Assembly: GCA_907163375.1 (NCBI GenBank)
Contig: CAJQUW010014291.1
Location: 58,501 to 122,500, forward strand
Reading direction: 5' to 3'
From: Prostheceraeus crozeri
Lineage: Eukaryota > Platyhelminthes > Polycladida > Euryleptidae
Length of the DNA: 64,000 nucleotides
Made by a program: the position numbers and the translations under genes. Below the pieces are notes generated by a model. It worked only from the letters and a program-made list of their open reading frames with translations, had not been told where the DNA came from and searched no databases. Positions 11,496 through 23,500 of the stretch are shown one piece after another (the stretch's first letter is position 1; every line of letters starts with the position of its first letter).

Positions 11496-13268
11496 CAGGG
11501 TGTCCGTTAAGTCACTTAACTTTTAAATTGAATATCTACATGAGTAAACAATAAACGATTACGTCAGAAACCCTGTTATATTACGCAACATGAAGGGGAA
11601 TTTACGAATCTAGCAATAAGAAATGAATATTCGATTATTTAACTGCTTAAATTTTACATTCTGCATGCAATCATTTTTGTAATGAATATCATACGTGCAA
11701 TTATAGTTCTTAAGCTTTGGTGAATTCATTTCAGTTTCAGAAAATGTTTAAGTCAATTAGCTGCGCTGTTAATTATGTCAATTAACCTTACCTAGGGCCA
11801 TAGCTCAAAATTTTCCCCTATTCAATACTATGAAACTTTCATCACCAGTCATGACGATATGCTTAGTCATTGATTGATTCATATCGTATCAGCTTCAATT
11901 GAGAACGTCAAATTAATCAGCCTTCATGGCATAGAATTGCCATATCCTATATCTATGACTTTATGTTTTCGCTAACCAATGACAAAGACGCGTGTGTCAT
12001 GCTATGTTCGAAATCTCAATGTGAAGTGGTACGATCGCTGCCTATCTTATTAACAATGGATCTTCAGACTCGGATAAAGATAGTTCAGTGCTTCTATGGA
12101 TGCAATAGAAGTGCTACAGCTGCCCTTCGAATGTTTAAGACTCAAAGACGCATTCACAAAGATCCTTTTACTACAACATCGATTGCAAATATCATCACAA
12201 AAAGTTTGAAGAAACTGGCAGCGTTCTTGATAAACCTCGCAGTGGCCGTCCTACAATGGATGACATGACAATTGCAACTGTGAATCGCGTCGTCGAGGAG
12301 ACTAGTTCAAAATCAAAGCTAGGAGTCACATCAGTTCGCAAAGTGGCGGAATAGGTTGGCATCATTTCAAAGACTAGTGTCCATAAAATCCTTCGGCATG
12401 GACTAAAACTTTACCCGTACAAATTACAAGTCGTGCAAGCACTTGAGCCGGCCGACAAGCCAAAGCGCTAAGAGTTTGCGAGATGGCTTCTCGACAATCA
12501 GAATGTAATCGATGACATTGTCTGGTCTGACGAGCCGCATTTTTCACTCGATGGGATCGTTAACACGCACAATTGCCGTTAAGCCAGATGTTAAGCCATC
12601 AACATGCATCTAAAAATCCCTTCATTCATCTAAGTTATGTGTCTGGATGGGATTTTCTGCTAAGTTTGGACTACGACCTTTTTTCTTCTCCAACACAGTG
12701 ACAGCTGATTCCTATCTCCAGATGCTTAAGGAGCACGTGCGTCCTCAACTTGCGCAAAAGCGCAAATTGTCCTCCTGTATATTTATGCAAGATGATGCCC
12801 CACCCCACTTTGCAACAAAGGTACGAAACTTCCTCGTCCAGACATTTGGTGATCGCGTGATAAGTCGAGGATGTGACCGAGAGTGGCCTCCACGTTCACC
12901 TGATTTGAATCCTCTCGACTTTTTGTTCTGGGGATGGATGAAAGCGAAGATATACCATCATGGTAAGCCACAAAGCCTGGACCAGTTGAGTGAGAAGATC
13001 ACTGATATCTGCAATGAAGTCAAACGCGAAGAATTTGCCGCTGGTGTTTTCGATATTATTCGGCGATTGACTGCAGTGATTGATTGCGATGGCAATCATT
13101 TCGAACACTTGATTTGAACATTTTAACCATCAAATATTGGCTTCTTACTGTTAGATTCGTAAATTTCCCTTTATGTTGCGCAATATAACATGGCTTGTGA
13201 TAAAAAAGTTTATTGCTTTCTCATGTAGATATTCAATTTAAAAGTCAAGCGACTTTACGGACACCCTG
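11496..13268 (+). mobile_element. mariner-like element 1 (DD41D), decayed
   Basis: It is bounded by TA dinucleotides (11494-11495 and 13269-13270). Inverted ends begin CAGGGTGTCCGT with further matching runs (ATTGAATATCTACATGAG against its diverged complement). Length 1773 bases. It holds the transposase relic at 12056-13117. Its right TA is shared with the neighbouring element at 13271. Confidence 0.88.
12056..13117 (+). pseudogene. mariner DD41D transposase, frame-broken
   Basis: It starts MDLQTRIKIVQCFYGCNRSA with a helix-turn-helix region and GSVLDKPRSGRPTMDD. The first catalytic Asp is in VWSDEPHFSLDG (about 12520), the second in IFMQDDAPPH and the third in SPDLNPLDFLFWG. Counting from the first Asp of MQDD there are 41 residues to the third Asp, the DD41D spacing. 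In-frame stops and a frame change separate the N-terminal part (ending near 12245) from the C-terminal frame at 12647-13117, so it is inactive. Confidence 0.85.
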
Positions 13269-13319
13269 TACCCGTACAGAAATAAGTCCGTATGAATCAT
13301 AGTATGAAAAGGTATGAAA

Positions 13320-13750
13320 AATAGTATGACAACGCATACGTATGTAATAACATACCATGAAACATAGTATGTACAAGTATGAATAATGCATACGTATGTA
13401 TTGACATACTATGAAACATAGTATGCATAGATATGAATAGCTCATACGTATGTATTAAAATACTATGAAACATAGTATGCATAAATATGAATAGCTCATA
13501 CGTATGTATTAACATACTATGAAACATAGTATGCATAAATATGAATAGCGCATACGTATGTATTAACATACTATGAAACATAGTATGCATAAATATGAAT
13601 AGCGCATACGTATGTCGTGACATTCTATAAAACATACTATGAATAAAAATGTATTACGCATATGTATGCATTATCATAGTATGAAACATAGTATGCATAA
13701 GTATGAATTTCGCATACGTATGTATTAACATACTGTGAAACATAGTCATA
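13320..13750. repeat. 54-base tandem array, about 8 copies
   Basis: CATACGTATG recurs at 13334, 13389, 13443, 13497, 13551, 13605, about 13659 and 13713, a period of 54 (once 55). Each unit holds that 10-base palindrome and CATACTATGAAACATAGTATG-like inverted halves. Because 54 is a multiple of three, the array leaves long spurious open frames on the minus strand. Confidence 0.9.
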
Positions 13751-15719
13751 ATTGATTATTTAAATTCATACCGTATACACACATAATACATGTTATTGTG
13801 CAGAAGTAATCTATGTTGGGTAGCGACAATTTTTTCTACTATGATGTTTAATGCGTGACCCGAATTTTGTACCCATGCTGAATGATGCTGGTGATTATCA
13901 GTCATCTATACAGAATTAATAAGTGATATCAAATATAACTTTCGTTGAATATACGCATTTCATCTGTTGTTGTTCAACTTCCTGATGAACGACGTACCCA
14001 TATCTCTGGTCATTGGAAATAATTATGTATTTTTCATTTAATTATCTTTGTCTAGTATTAAATAACTATTTTGCTAGCATATAATGACATTAATTGCAGA
14101 TAACGAATTCGTCAATAGTTCTGATTCTTGTGATAATGAAATTCTTTCATATATATGTATATATTGTTCATGCTTTTCAGATACTTTATGCAAAACGTCT
14201 TTGCTACAAGCTGAAAATTTCATCTGAGACGATTTTATCAAACACGTATGGTACTTAATGCATGCAATTCTGAAATATTACTCATTGTTTTCCTATGATT
14301 GTTAATGCAATAATGATATTTATGGAGCTTCCACAGTATCTCTACAATATTTCAACGTGTTTTGAAAATGATAGTGAAAACCTACTGATGATGCGCAACA
14401 CATCGATTTTGTTTTATTTTTAATGCATAAATGATTCATTTATGTATACTTAGTCTAACCAAGAATTCATCGAGTTGGATGACCTACATGCATTTTTTTA
14501 CATAACATGATGATATCATAAGAATTTGATTAACGATTACCATGCATATAAGAGCAGGTATTATTCTTGTTTAAACGAAATAATAACGTGTCTTGTAGCT
14601 TTCTTTTGCTCAAAGAATTAGTTATTCAACGAGTTTACTTTTGAAAAGTCTCATGTGTATTGTGGATCTCTACAATGTCAGTAAAAATTTGAAAGTCCAT
14701 TTTTGAGTAATCTAAAAGTTAGATATGAAAGTGTTACTAATATAATTTCCTTGAGTTGCCATTGATTAAGCGCTATTTTGAACACCAACACATTTAAGAT
14801 ATTAAATTCTATCAAACATGATTCATGAAAGCAATAAAAGCTAATTCAATTAGTTTCGAAAAATGTTGTTGATATTTATTTTGATTATTTATCTTTCCTA
14901 TTATTGCTTGAGAAATTGCCACCTTATCATAAACGTGTATAATTCTTTTATTAGTGTGTCATTGTATCTGAAGTTTTCCATCATGCCCACCAGGGTTGTC
15001 CAGTCTAACTCAGACGGCTCCTGGTTCCTTCCACTCTTCTAATAATAAGCATTAGTTTATTTCCATTGAAAGCATAAATGAACGTCAAAACAATAAACTT
15101 CACACTGTCTTGACGTGGGAGCATTATTATTAGCTGCTTGCATTACAGGTAACGGTAACGGATTCTTCTAAGATTGTTTATGCTACTGAATGCTAACGAG
15201 TTGCTTCACTTTCTTTTTTTTATCTTCTGCTTGAGGGTTTATGGTACCGTCCTCTTCACTCGAACTTTGATTTTAAAAAATCATACAAAAATGTTTATCT
15301 TTGATCAAATGGGTACGTCGTTCGTGTGTTATAACAAATGAATGCCATATATGTGATTTTAACGTATGAGAAATTGTAATTATTTTGATCTTAAAATGAT
15401 GCTAATAGCTAGCTGTCTCCCTCATGATATGTTCTCTATCGAAATCAGTTGACTTGCTACATTTGACATGTTACCGGAGAGACAAGGTGCTTTTGACTTT
15501 GTTCCCTTTCAGATTAAAATACGACATATTGAATACAGAATGCATGTTATTATTTATATGATAAGTGGTGCATATAATAATGAATTCATGCTGTTATAGA
15601 ATATATGTACAACATCAAAACATATGTGCTTATGTATGATATTCCTTCGTACGATATACTGCTGTATGCATATATGTTGCATTTTTATGTCAGGAACATA
15701 CTCTGAAAACTCACGTGTG

Positions 15720-16300
15720 TTTAGGATGAGTATACGTACCAATTTTCATAGTATGTTCCTTTGTATGATTCATGCGTATGGCACGACAACGCGTTACATG
15801 CTCTTAGTACGTCTCATACTATGTTTCGTATGTCTGTTCCATGCTATGTTTCACATCATGTTTTCACAGCGTGTGCCATATGAGTATGCATACTATTTTC
15901 ATAATATGATTCATACTATGTGAAGTCATAGTATGAATCGTACGTATGTTAGGGTATGGCCCGACAGAGCGTTACATGTTCATAGTATGTTTCATAGTAT
16001 GCTTCATACGTCTGTTCCATACTATGATTCATACTACGTTTTCACAGTGTGTCTGGTATGAATACGTATATGATTTTTCATGGTATGTTTCATAGTATGA
16101 TTTTGCTCAGTATGATTTAGGGTATGCTTCATACTAAGTTTCATACTATGTTAAGTCATAGTATGAATCATACGTATGCCAGGGTATGGCCCGACAGAGC
16201 GTTACATGTCCATAGTATGTTTCATACTATGTTACATACGTCTGTTTCATACTATGTTTCATACGAATGTTTCATAGTATGATTCATACCAATTTTTTCT
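15720..16300. repeat. right-hand palindromic array with 180-230-base higher-order units
   Basis: The marker GTATGGCNCGACARNGCGTTACATG occurs near 15776, 15954 and 16186, separated by rounds of CATAGTATG/CATACTATG palindromes. It is organised differently from the left 54-base array but uses the same short palindromes. Confidence 0.8.
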
Positions 16301-16384
16301 GTACGGGTATATATAGGAAAATAAGTAATGGAGACGTTCAAATAGATGTATAAAAATGAAAGGCGATGAAACCAAAAACACGTC

Positions 16385-16439
16385 TTTGCGTAACCGGTTT
16401 CTGTGGTTTATTGATGGTTAGCACTTCATCAGACGCAAA
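16385..16439 (-). ncRNA. hammerhead ribozyme, left arm of Penelope-like element 2
   Basis: On the minus strand: stem I TTTGCGT, box CTGATGA, a stem II of at least GTG/CAC with an A/T-rich loop, box GAAA, a very short stem III ACC/GGT with no loop, then T and the closing stem I strand ACGCAAA. All conserved core positions are present. A loop-less stem III is typical of Penelope and retrozyme hammerheads, which may act as dimers. Confidence 0.78.
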
Positions 16440-16563
16440 TGAATGAAATAAAATGAGCTCATAGGCAGTTTAAGGGAGGTTTGAATTTCAATATGAAATA
16501 TCTCTCTTTTGCCTCCCTCAGAGTAAATCTTTACTGAATATATTAAAAAATAAGCAAAATAAT

Positions 16564-16905
16564 GGTATAAGTCGGTGCGACGATAGAAAGTGCAAATGTT
16601 GCGATCAGTTGATCACTGGTGAGCATATAAAACTTAAAGTCAATGGCACCTATATTGACTTCAAAATTCGGCATTATTTCAATTGTAATTCTAGTAAAAT
16701 TATATACATTCTGAAATGCAAAGGTTGTGATGATTTCTACATTGGGCAAACTGGTGATATCTTTCGGAACTGCTTGACCGTTCACCGCCAAACACATAAA
16801 CAATCCGAATATCTCTATGTCGTATGTTAGCAAGCACATCAGAGAGTGTTGCCGAAATCAAAAAATCAAGTTTGAAGCTGCGCCTATACTTCAATTGTCA
16901 GACAG
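16564..16905 (+). pseudogene. GIY-YIG endonuclease relic of Penelope-like element 2
   Basis: It begins with the Cys-rich linker GISRCDDRKCKCCDQLITG, then IIYILKCKGCDDFYIGQTGD, the GIY-YIG core, then LTVHRQTHK. The coding signal then fades in other frames toward 16905. This linker and core combination is specific to Penelope-like elements. Confidence 0.78.
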
Positions 16906-17002
16906 AGCTCATAGAGTAGAAAGGGAGGCAAAAGAGAGAGATATTTCATATTGAAATTTAAACCTCCTTTAAACTGCCTATGAGCTCATTTTATTTCATT
17001 CA

Positions 17003-17057
17003 TTTGCGTCTGATGAAGTGATAACCATCAATAAACCACAGAAACCGGTTACGCAAA
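17003..17057 (+). ncRNA. hammerhead ribozyme, right arm of Penelope-like element 2
   Basis: Same motif as the left-arm copy, on the plus strand: TTTGCGT 17003-17009, CTGATGA 17010-17016, GAAA 17041-17044, ACGCAAA 17051-17057. One base in the stem II region differs from the other arm. Cleavage would be expected just before ACGCAAA. Confidence 0.8.
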
Positions 17058-17096
17058 GACGTGTTTTTGGTTTCATCGCCTTTCATTTTTATACAT

Positions 17097-17122
17097 ATAC
17101 ATATACTGTATATATATATATT

Positions 17123-17164
<42 letters not shown>
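17097..17164. repeat. (TA)n microsatellite
   Basis: Nearly pure TA repeats directly after the right arm of Penelope-like element 2. Confidence 0.95.
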
Positions 17165-17167
<3 letters not shown>

Positions 17168-17387
17168 GATAAAAGTTTTGGTAAAAGTTGTAAATAAAAT
17201 AAAATGAAAGCCACTAGAATTGGTCTCAAATTATTATAATCAGCCGATCGATTTCACCAGTAACTGGCTTGTCAAGGCTTAAAATGAATACAAAATATCA
17301 AAATGATATACATTGACATAACATAGACAAGTAATACTGAAATGAGATATCTATACACAATACTGAAAGCTTGTAAAATAAAATGCA

Positions 17388-17619
17388 TCATTGGGAATTC
17401 AAAGATGGTCTAAATAACTCAATAAACATAGATTCTTTCCTTTCCCGCTCTAACTTAGATGCACCCGGGGACAATTGATAAAAGGGGGCCGCAGAAAATA
17501 ATTTCCCACTGGCAGCTATATGCCTGCTAACGTTAAGAATGGCCGAGTTACCCATATTAATGTGTTGGCGGTGCACTGTCATTCTATGATTGAAGGAGTC
17601 CCCTGTCTGACCGATCTGA

Positions 17620-17620
<1 letters not shown>
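17388..17620 (-). pseudogene. Penelope-like GIY-YIG fragment 3
   Basis: The minus-strand frame reads IGQTGDSFNHRMTVHRQHIN, then SRHIAASGKLFSAAPFYQLS and ASKLERERKESMFIELFRPS. This matches the second half of a Penelope endonuclease and is clearly related to element 2 (IGQTGDxFxxxxTVHRQ). It is cut off on its 5' side by a TA microsatellite. Only this fragment remains. Confidence 0.75.
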
Positions 17621-17621
<1 letters not shown>

Positions 17622-17662
<41 letters not shown>

Positions 17663-17664
17663 GT
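17622..17664. repeat. (TA)n microsatellite
   Basis: About 20 TA units, abutting the truncated side of the Penelope fragment. Confidence 0.95.
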
Positions 17665-18581
17665 ATGAAGTAGGAATTATGAAAATGTGCAATAGATTAT
17701 GTATAACACAGGTACCGTAATGGGAAATATCGACAGTATCGAATGAGTGATCAACTTCAACAGATATCAATGGACACCCCCCCCCCCAAAAAAAGTACTG
17801 ACTACAATTCAGGAAAAAAACAAAATCTCACAGTACCCTTACATGCACGTTTTCATCATGAAACGCAACATGAAATACGAAATGAATTTTGTTGTATAAG
17901 ATATGAAATGGCATGAAGGATTGTAGACACGTTTCATGACAAGTGACACCATAGTTGACTATGCTCTATATCATGAAATGTGCCTACAAACTCATGCCAA
18001 TTCATAAATCAGCAAAACAGAAAAGATCACGTGTGTGTCTCTTCATAAGAAACAAAATTTTTCGCACGTGTAGCGAACAGTCTGTTGACACGATGGATTG
18101 AAGAAATAATTCACTGTTTCTCTAAGTTGAGAGCAGAACGGTCCATCAGCTGATCAATTTGTGCAACTCACTTATTATACGACAAAGGCAATATGTAAAC
18201 TGATTTCAGAAGGGGATTATTACCTGTGTTAAAATGATGCATCCGTCGAGGGGTGTCACTGACAGGCGATGGATGGATTAGCGAGCGATCGAGCAGGCAG
18301 GCAGGCAGGCACAGGCGGAGAAATGAGCAGATTATGAGAACCATTTTCATAGTCGTAATGAAGGCATTGTTGCACAAAGGATCACGAAATAGGTGGCGAT
18401 GATCCGCAGAAGGTATGACAGCGAGCAGGTGATGAGATGATTAATCAGGAATGCGAATCAATCATAAGAATTACTTGCCGAGAGAATCTACTGCGAAGCA
18501 AATAAGTAGGCGATGAGCAAGCTGCGATATTATTACATATAAATAAGCGATGCTATAAAAAAGAAAGCGACATAACATCAA
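17665..18581. other. 3' flank of the ankyrin gene
   Basis: It lies just downstream of the ankyrin stop and should contain the 3' untranslated region. No AATAAA or ATTAAA was found on the minus strand close to the stop. It holds a C-run near 17775 and a (GGCA)n tract at 18293-18312. No other coding signal was seen. Confidence 0.5.
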
Positions 18582-20557
18582 TCAAGATTCCGCTGTAGTT
18601 GATTCCTCACATTCCACCCCCAACACCGAATCTTCAAATATGGAATCGCCTTCCTTTGAGGGCTCACCAGGCGATTGCGGAGACGGTGGTCTTTGATCCA
18701 ACGTCTTTTTAGCGTCTTGCAACATTCCCTCCGATTCATTATCCTTCACTTCTGTCTTTGAATTAAAATCATCAAATTCGTCCTCCGAAGTGGAGTCTTT
18801 TCTACAGACAAATTCTTTATCATCACTTTTATCTGCATTTTCATCTTTACTTTCTTCACTACTACAATCGACTTCTTTTCTACCAGATTCAATATCTTCA
18901 AGTGACGGCTTATTTTTCCTTCGCGGTTCATCAGGTGATTCCAAAGACAGTCCTTGATCCAACGTTTTCTCTGGGACCTTCAACATTTCCTCCAATTCGT
19001 TGTCGTTTACATCCCTCGTTTCTGAATTCACACTACTCGTTGATGAAGATAGACTACCTGACTGACTGCAGACGTGATCCGATGCCTCATCTTCCTTCCT
19101 TAATTCCTCAACTATCTTCAAGGCGTCTGAACAATCTTCAGTATCAAAATTTGAGTCCTTTCTATGTAAACTGTCTTTTTCACCATCATTTTCATCTAGA
19201 TCTGCTTTACTGGATTCCGCTTCCCTTTGTTCTGAATCCACAGGTGAAGGTTTGTCTTCTTCCCGCAGTTTATCAGGTGACTCTAATGAAGGTTCATCAT
19301 CCAACACTTTTTCTGCGTCTTCAGCATCCCCTGTTTTAGAATTCAAACTGCTCGCCGATGACGATCGACGAGCATTATCTTCTCCCTCTGCATGTATTTC
19401 CTTTTCAGAACTGCTGTTTGAAAATTCTCTTGACCTTGGCTTGTAATCCACTTCGCGCAATTCATCGATCATATCGGCTGAGATCCTGCGCTCAGCCGTT
19501 TCATTCTTAAATTCAGTGTCATCAGGGGCATCATCTAGGAAGAGTGCCCTGGATTTCATGTTATCAGCTACTTTAGCTGCATCATGCGCTGATTCCTCCA
19601 TTTCAACTTTATCTTCATCTGACAAATTTAAAAGAATTTCTGCATCCTTTTCGATACTAGAACTAGATGAAGAAGATTTTCTTGACATAATTCTTCCACT
19701 TCCTTCATTAGCCGTTCCTTCGCAACCTTTATCTTTTAAGTCACAAATGTCCTCTTTTACATTTTTACTTTCAGAACTACTTAACGAAGACCTACGTGAT
19801 TGAATGTCATCTTTGACTTCTTCGGTCTGAAGTTCCATTTCATCTGACTTTTCAACCACTCCTGCGCCAGAACTGATGCTCGATGACGCTTCAGATTTAG
19901 CGTCCCCATCGATCATTTGCTTTTCTATTTCACCGTAATGCTCCTTCTCTTTATGATGTTCCTTTTCATCATTTACTTCTAATGCGTCGTCAACTTCATC
20001 ACTGGAACTACTACTTGTTGATGACTTTCCCGATTTTACTTCAACGATCTCCCATGTATCTTCTATCTTCTCTTCTTTCGCCTCTTTCAGCGCTTCAGAT
20101 GTTTCTTTCAATTTTTCCCCGTTGTCATCTTTATTCCCATCGGATCCACCACCACTTTCATCGGAGTCAGAACTACTTTCTGACGACTTGCCTTGTTCTA
20201 TTTCAGTCTCCTCATGCTTTTCTTCAGGTGCTAAGACTTTTAACTCTCGATCATCAACAAACTGGTCACAAATTTCAGTGGATTCTGTAAGTTCCACTGC
20301 TTCTTCATCAATTTCTGCTGATTGATCATCTGAAATATCCATACTTCCACCTGCTTCATCTAAATGTTCTTCAAGGCATTTAGCCCTATCGTCGTCAGAA
20401 TCAGAGCCACTTTCCGGCGCAGTTTCATGTTTTATTGTAGTATCGCCATGTACTTCATCTGTTGATAAGACATTTAACTGCTCGCCTTCGACACTTTGAC
20501 ATATCTCTGTCGACTCAGTGAGTTCCACAGCCTCATCGATTTCAGTCGATTGATCAT
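18582..20557 (-). CDS. giant terminal tail exon of ankyrin, Ser/Asp/Glu-rich
   Basis: An open frame of 658 codons ends in TGA at 18582-18584 (CEESTTAES, stop). The acceptor tgcttctatttcag at 20558-20559 joins in phase 1, making GAT (Asp) from the incoming G. The composition is dominated by Ser, Asp, Glu and Lys. It has many SSSSSD/E casein-kinase-2-like clusters ([33 protein letters not shown]) and no hydrophobic core, so it is probably disordered. Two repeat families are visible. One is a 76-codon head unit ([21 protein letters not shown]) present twice. The other is a motif present three times ([50 protein letters not shown]). UNC-44-like ankyrins have comparable long phosphorylatable tails. 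Confidence 0.82.
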
Positions 20558-23500
20558 CTGAAATAGAAGCAGTGATATTTGAGTGTCGCATTAACACAAA
20601 GAAATGTTTTCATTCGAATAGCATATACTACATAATGCACATAATTGGACGCAGATGATAATGGTATGAAATACTGTCCTAGTAAAGCTCCTTGCCCTCC
20701 CTCGTCCTTGTTGCCATAGCAGTATCCTGGCTTCTAGCAATTGAAAGCATTTAATGAATAACTGTCATTCGACTTGGAATCAAATGTTAAGTAAGCTATT
20801 TCCACTGAATTTACCAAAAAAGTCCTTAAAATTGTCTCTGTCTGCGAAGCGTGGTGGAGAAAATCGACGTAGTAATTCGAATAACCTGTGAAATCGTTGA
20901 GGAATAGGATCTTGGATTTGATACTCGATGTTTTCTTCAACGGCATGGAAGAGCTTGCACGTGAGTCGCATGAGTCTGTCACTGATGTTTTCAAGACTAT
21001 CACAATCACATTCGCTCGTGTGAATAATACAATGAGATCAGTGATTTAGCTGATTGAGTTTTGCTGTAAGTGCACAGGCAATTAGACAAGTATGGATGAA
21101 GAGTCTACGAGATAATATCACCCTATGATTGGCCTGAAGCAAAACGTCTCTCGTACAGCCGTGAGCCGTACTCCAATGCTGCATAGTATGCCATTGCATT
21201 TTTCAATATTTCATCAATGTGATCACACCAGGTTACTGGTAAAAGTTACCTAAAGAATTTGTATTTGGTCTACATGTATGATTTCTTTTGTGAGGTAATC
21301 CAATTCATAAACGTCTCCCGGGAAAGTAAACCGGAATAGAGTCACGTGAAAGACTTGCAAAGTCGAAAATGTGGACATTCCACAATTCGATCGGCCAAAA
21401 GTTGACCCCCAAAGACGAGTAGATGGAATAGACAAACACTTCCCAGAAACATGGTCGCGAAAAGTGGGTCGCTAGAGATCTCGAATTTTGATCACTATCG
21501 AATAATCACGACAGCGCCTGTTTGACAGATCAGTCCACCAGCTCAACGCATTGGTAGTCTTCATCGTGCCAGCAGCTATCTTCCACCATAGACTGTCTGT
21601 TATCTTTACAAGTTCACTATTCGTACTCTAATGCAGTATTGTTGTCATCTGTTGACCGGCGCCCCACAGGAACATCTTAACCTCCTTGAACGGGTTGAGA
21701 AACGTGTCAATATATCTCAGGGGTGAAAAGCTTGCAAACAAGTTATAGCCGCGCTCAGTCAAACTGGATGTTGCTTCAGTCAGTCTCTTTTACCGATGCT
21801 ATTTCGGTAGAAGCAATTCTGCAGGAAATGAATGCGTGCTTAAACATAAGATCTTTCCCAGAAGCACACACTGAGCTAATGCACTCATATGCTATCATGT
21901 GAGGTTAGAACGCGCACGCATTGTGAGTCTTTTGGAAAGCTATTTTGTTCGCACGGCACAGCTTTGGAATCATCTTCCCTAATCAATACAATCTTTATGC
22001 CTTCAAGAGGCGTGCGAACTGGTATCTGATGGAGAAAACTTAATCAGATAAAAAGATCTGCTATTTTACTTTAATTTATTTAAAATAATGCAATTCATTG
22101 CTTTTTCATTTAGTAACCCTTAGCTTCGTTCATGGTTCGTACCTGTGCTAGGGGTGAAAATTCTGTAAAAAAATGATCACGTAAATCAAACTTGTTTGTT
22201 GGCTGCATATTATGGCATACATGGTGGGATTCGGTCTGGATTCTTATTCTGATTGAAATCGGTTGGAGAAGTCAGTTGCTCAGCAAGAGTTAGCTGAAGC
22301 AGTCATAGTGTATGCTGCTTGTTGCTCAGATACGGGTTTCGGGGATGATCGATTTCTTGACAGAATCCGAATCCGGGATACAACATCTGATGATTTGAAG
22401 CAGAATTGTAGATGGCCCATGCTGCATGTTATCAGTTTGACAAATTTCTCACAAAGGCGGTCTGCTACACGTGGTTTACTAAAGCAATGAATTCTATATA
22501 CTGCGTGTCCTAACATAAGAACTTTCACTAAAAGTACAGCTACTGGTTTTCCATATTTACTAATCACTAGCCTTGTCATCACATCGATAACTTTTGCAAC
22601 TTGAGGGATAACGTCTTGTCACAAAGCGAAAACGTTTTGTGTCCGCGGCTCTGTGGTTAAGTACTTGCCCAACTGATCCTTCGGTGCCTCCACTTGGAAG
22701 GAGTAGTCATCATAAATTCCACTCTAATATTCTCTAGATTCTCTCATACTTTTCCTACTTTGACTGCAACATACTAAGATCAGGGTGCCCGCACTGAGCG
22801 AAAAAAAAGTTCCCTATATTGCCCGGGTTTTGCGTGCATATTCCCGTACACTTAATTGACAATGACACATTATTATAAATCATTAAAAGCCGTGTTTTGT
22901 GATGTGATTTCATTATCACATTATTAAATGAAAAACAAGTCTTTTTATTAATAGCTAATATAAATAATTATAATCATATTGTACTCGTGTTCACAAAATT
23001 CAATAATCTAAATAAACTCGTAGGACATCAAGAGTATAAAATTAGTCCTTCTAATCGCTCATCAATCACTGATGGTAATTGTACAAAACGTTTATAACAA
23101 GTCATGTACTCGTATTTCACAAAAACAAACTCATACGATATCAAGGGTATAAGAGTAGTCCTTCAATCACTAACTGCACTTCAAAGATGTGGATTCACAA
23201 TTGTCGTTCGAAGAAAGATATCTTCCCATCGATGACAGAAGATTCCACGTCCAGTTCGTCTTTCTTTCTTTTCAAAACATTGATTTCAGACAAGGTACGT
23301 TGCCTTTCAGTGTCACGCTTTTTACAATCCTTCTGTTTCTTTCGTTGTTCTTCAAGAAAAATTCTATATCCTTGGCACGAACCCCCGAACAGATCTGAGC
23401 ATTTGCTTATCAATCTTCACTTTGAAAGGTCCACCACAACTGTGAATGTCATCAGACAGTAATCTTTAACAAATAATGGATCGCTCATTCATATTCTCAA

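Larger units (their letters stand above)
13271..16307. mobile_element. 3 kb palindrome-rich terminal-inverted-repeat element, non-coding
   Basis: The ends are CCCGTACAGAAA and its exact complement, flanked by TA on both sides (13269-13270, 16308-16309). Both terminal regions are packed with CATACGTATG, CATAGTATG and CATACTATG units. The 1.9 kb middle is unique AT-rich DNA without a credible frame. It is probably a non-autonomous DNA transposon. The TA target suggests mobilisation by a Tc1/mariner-type transposase, but none is encoded. Confidence 0.7.
16346..17096 (+). mobile_element. Penelope-like element 2, short, with hammerhead-bearing inverted arms
   Basis: Inverted arms of about 174 bases (16346-16518 and 16922-17096) enclose about 400 bases coding only for a GIY-YIG endonuclease region. 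There is no RT. Each arm carries a hammerhead ribozyme. Hammerheads in Penelope arms are known for the family. The coding part is broken. Confidence 0.8.

Noticed and set aside
13297-13635. 112-codon minus-strand frame rich in Met/His/Phe
   Set aside because: It is the 54-base tandem array read in one frame, not a protein gene.
19516-20325. Several Ser-rich plus-strand frames opposite the giant exon
   Set aside because: Antisense shadows of the Ser/Asp/Glu-rich coding strand.
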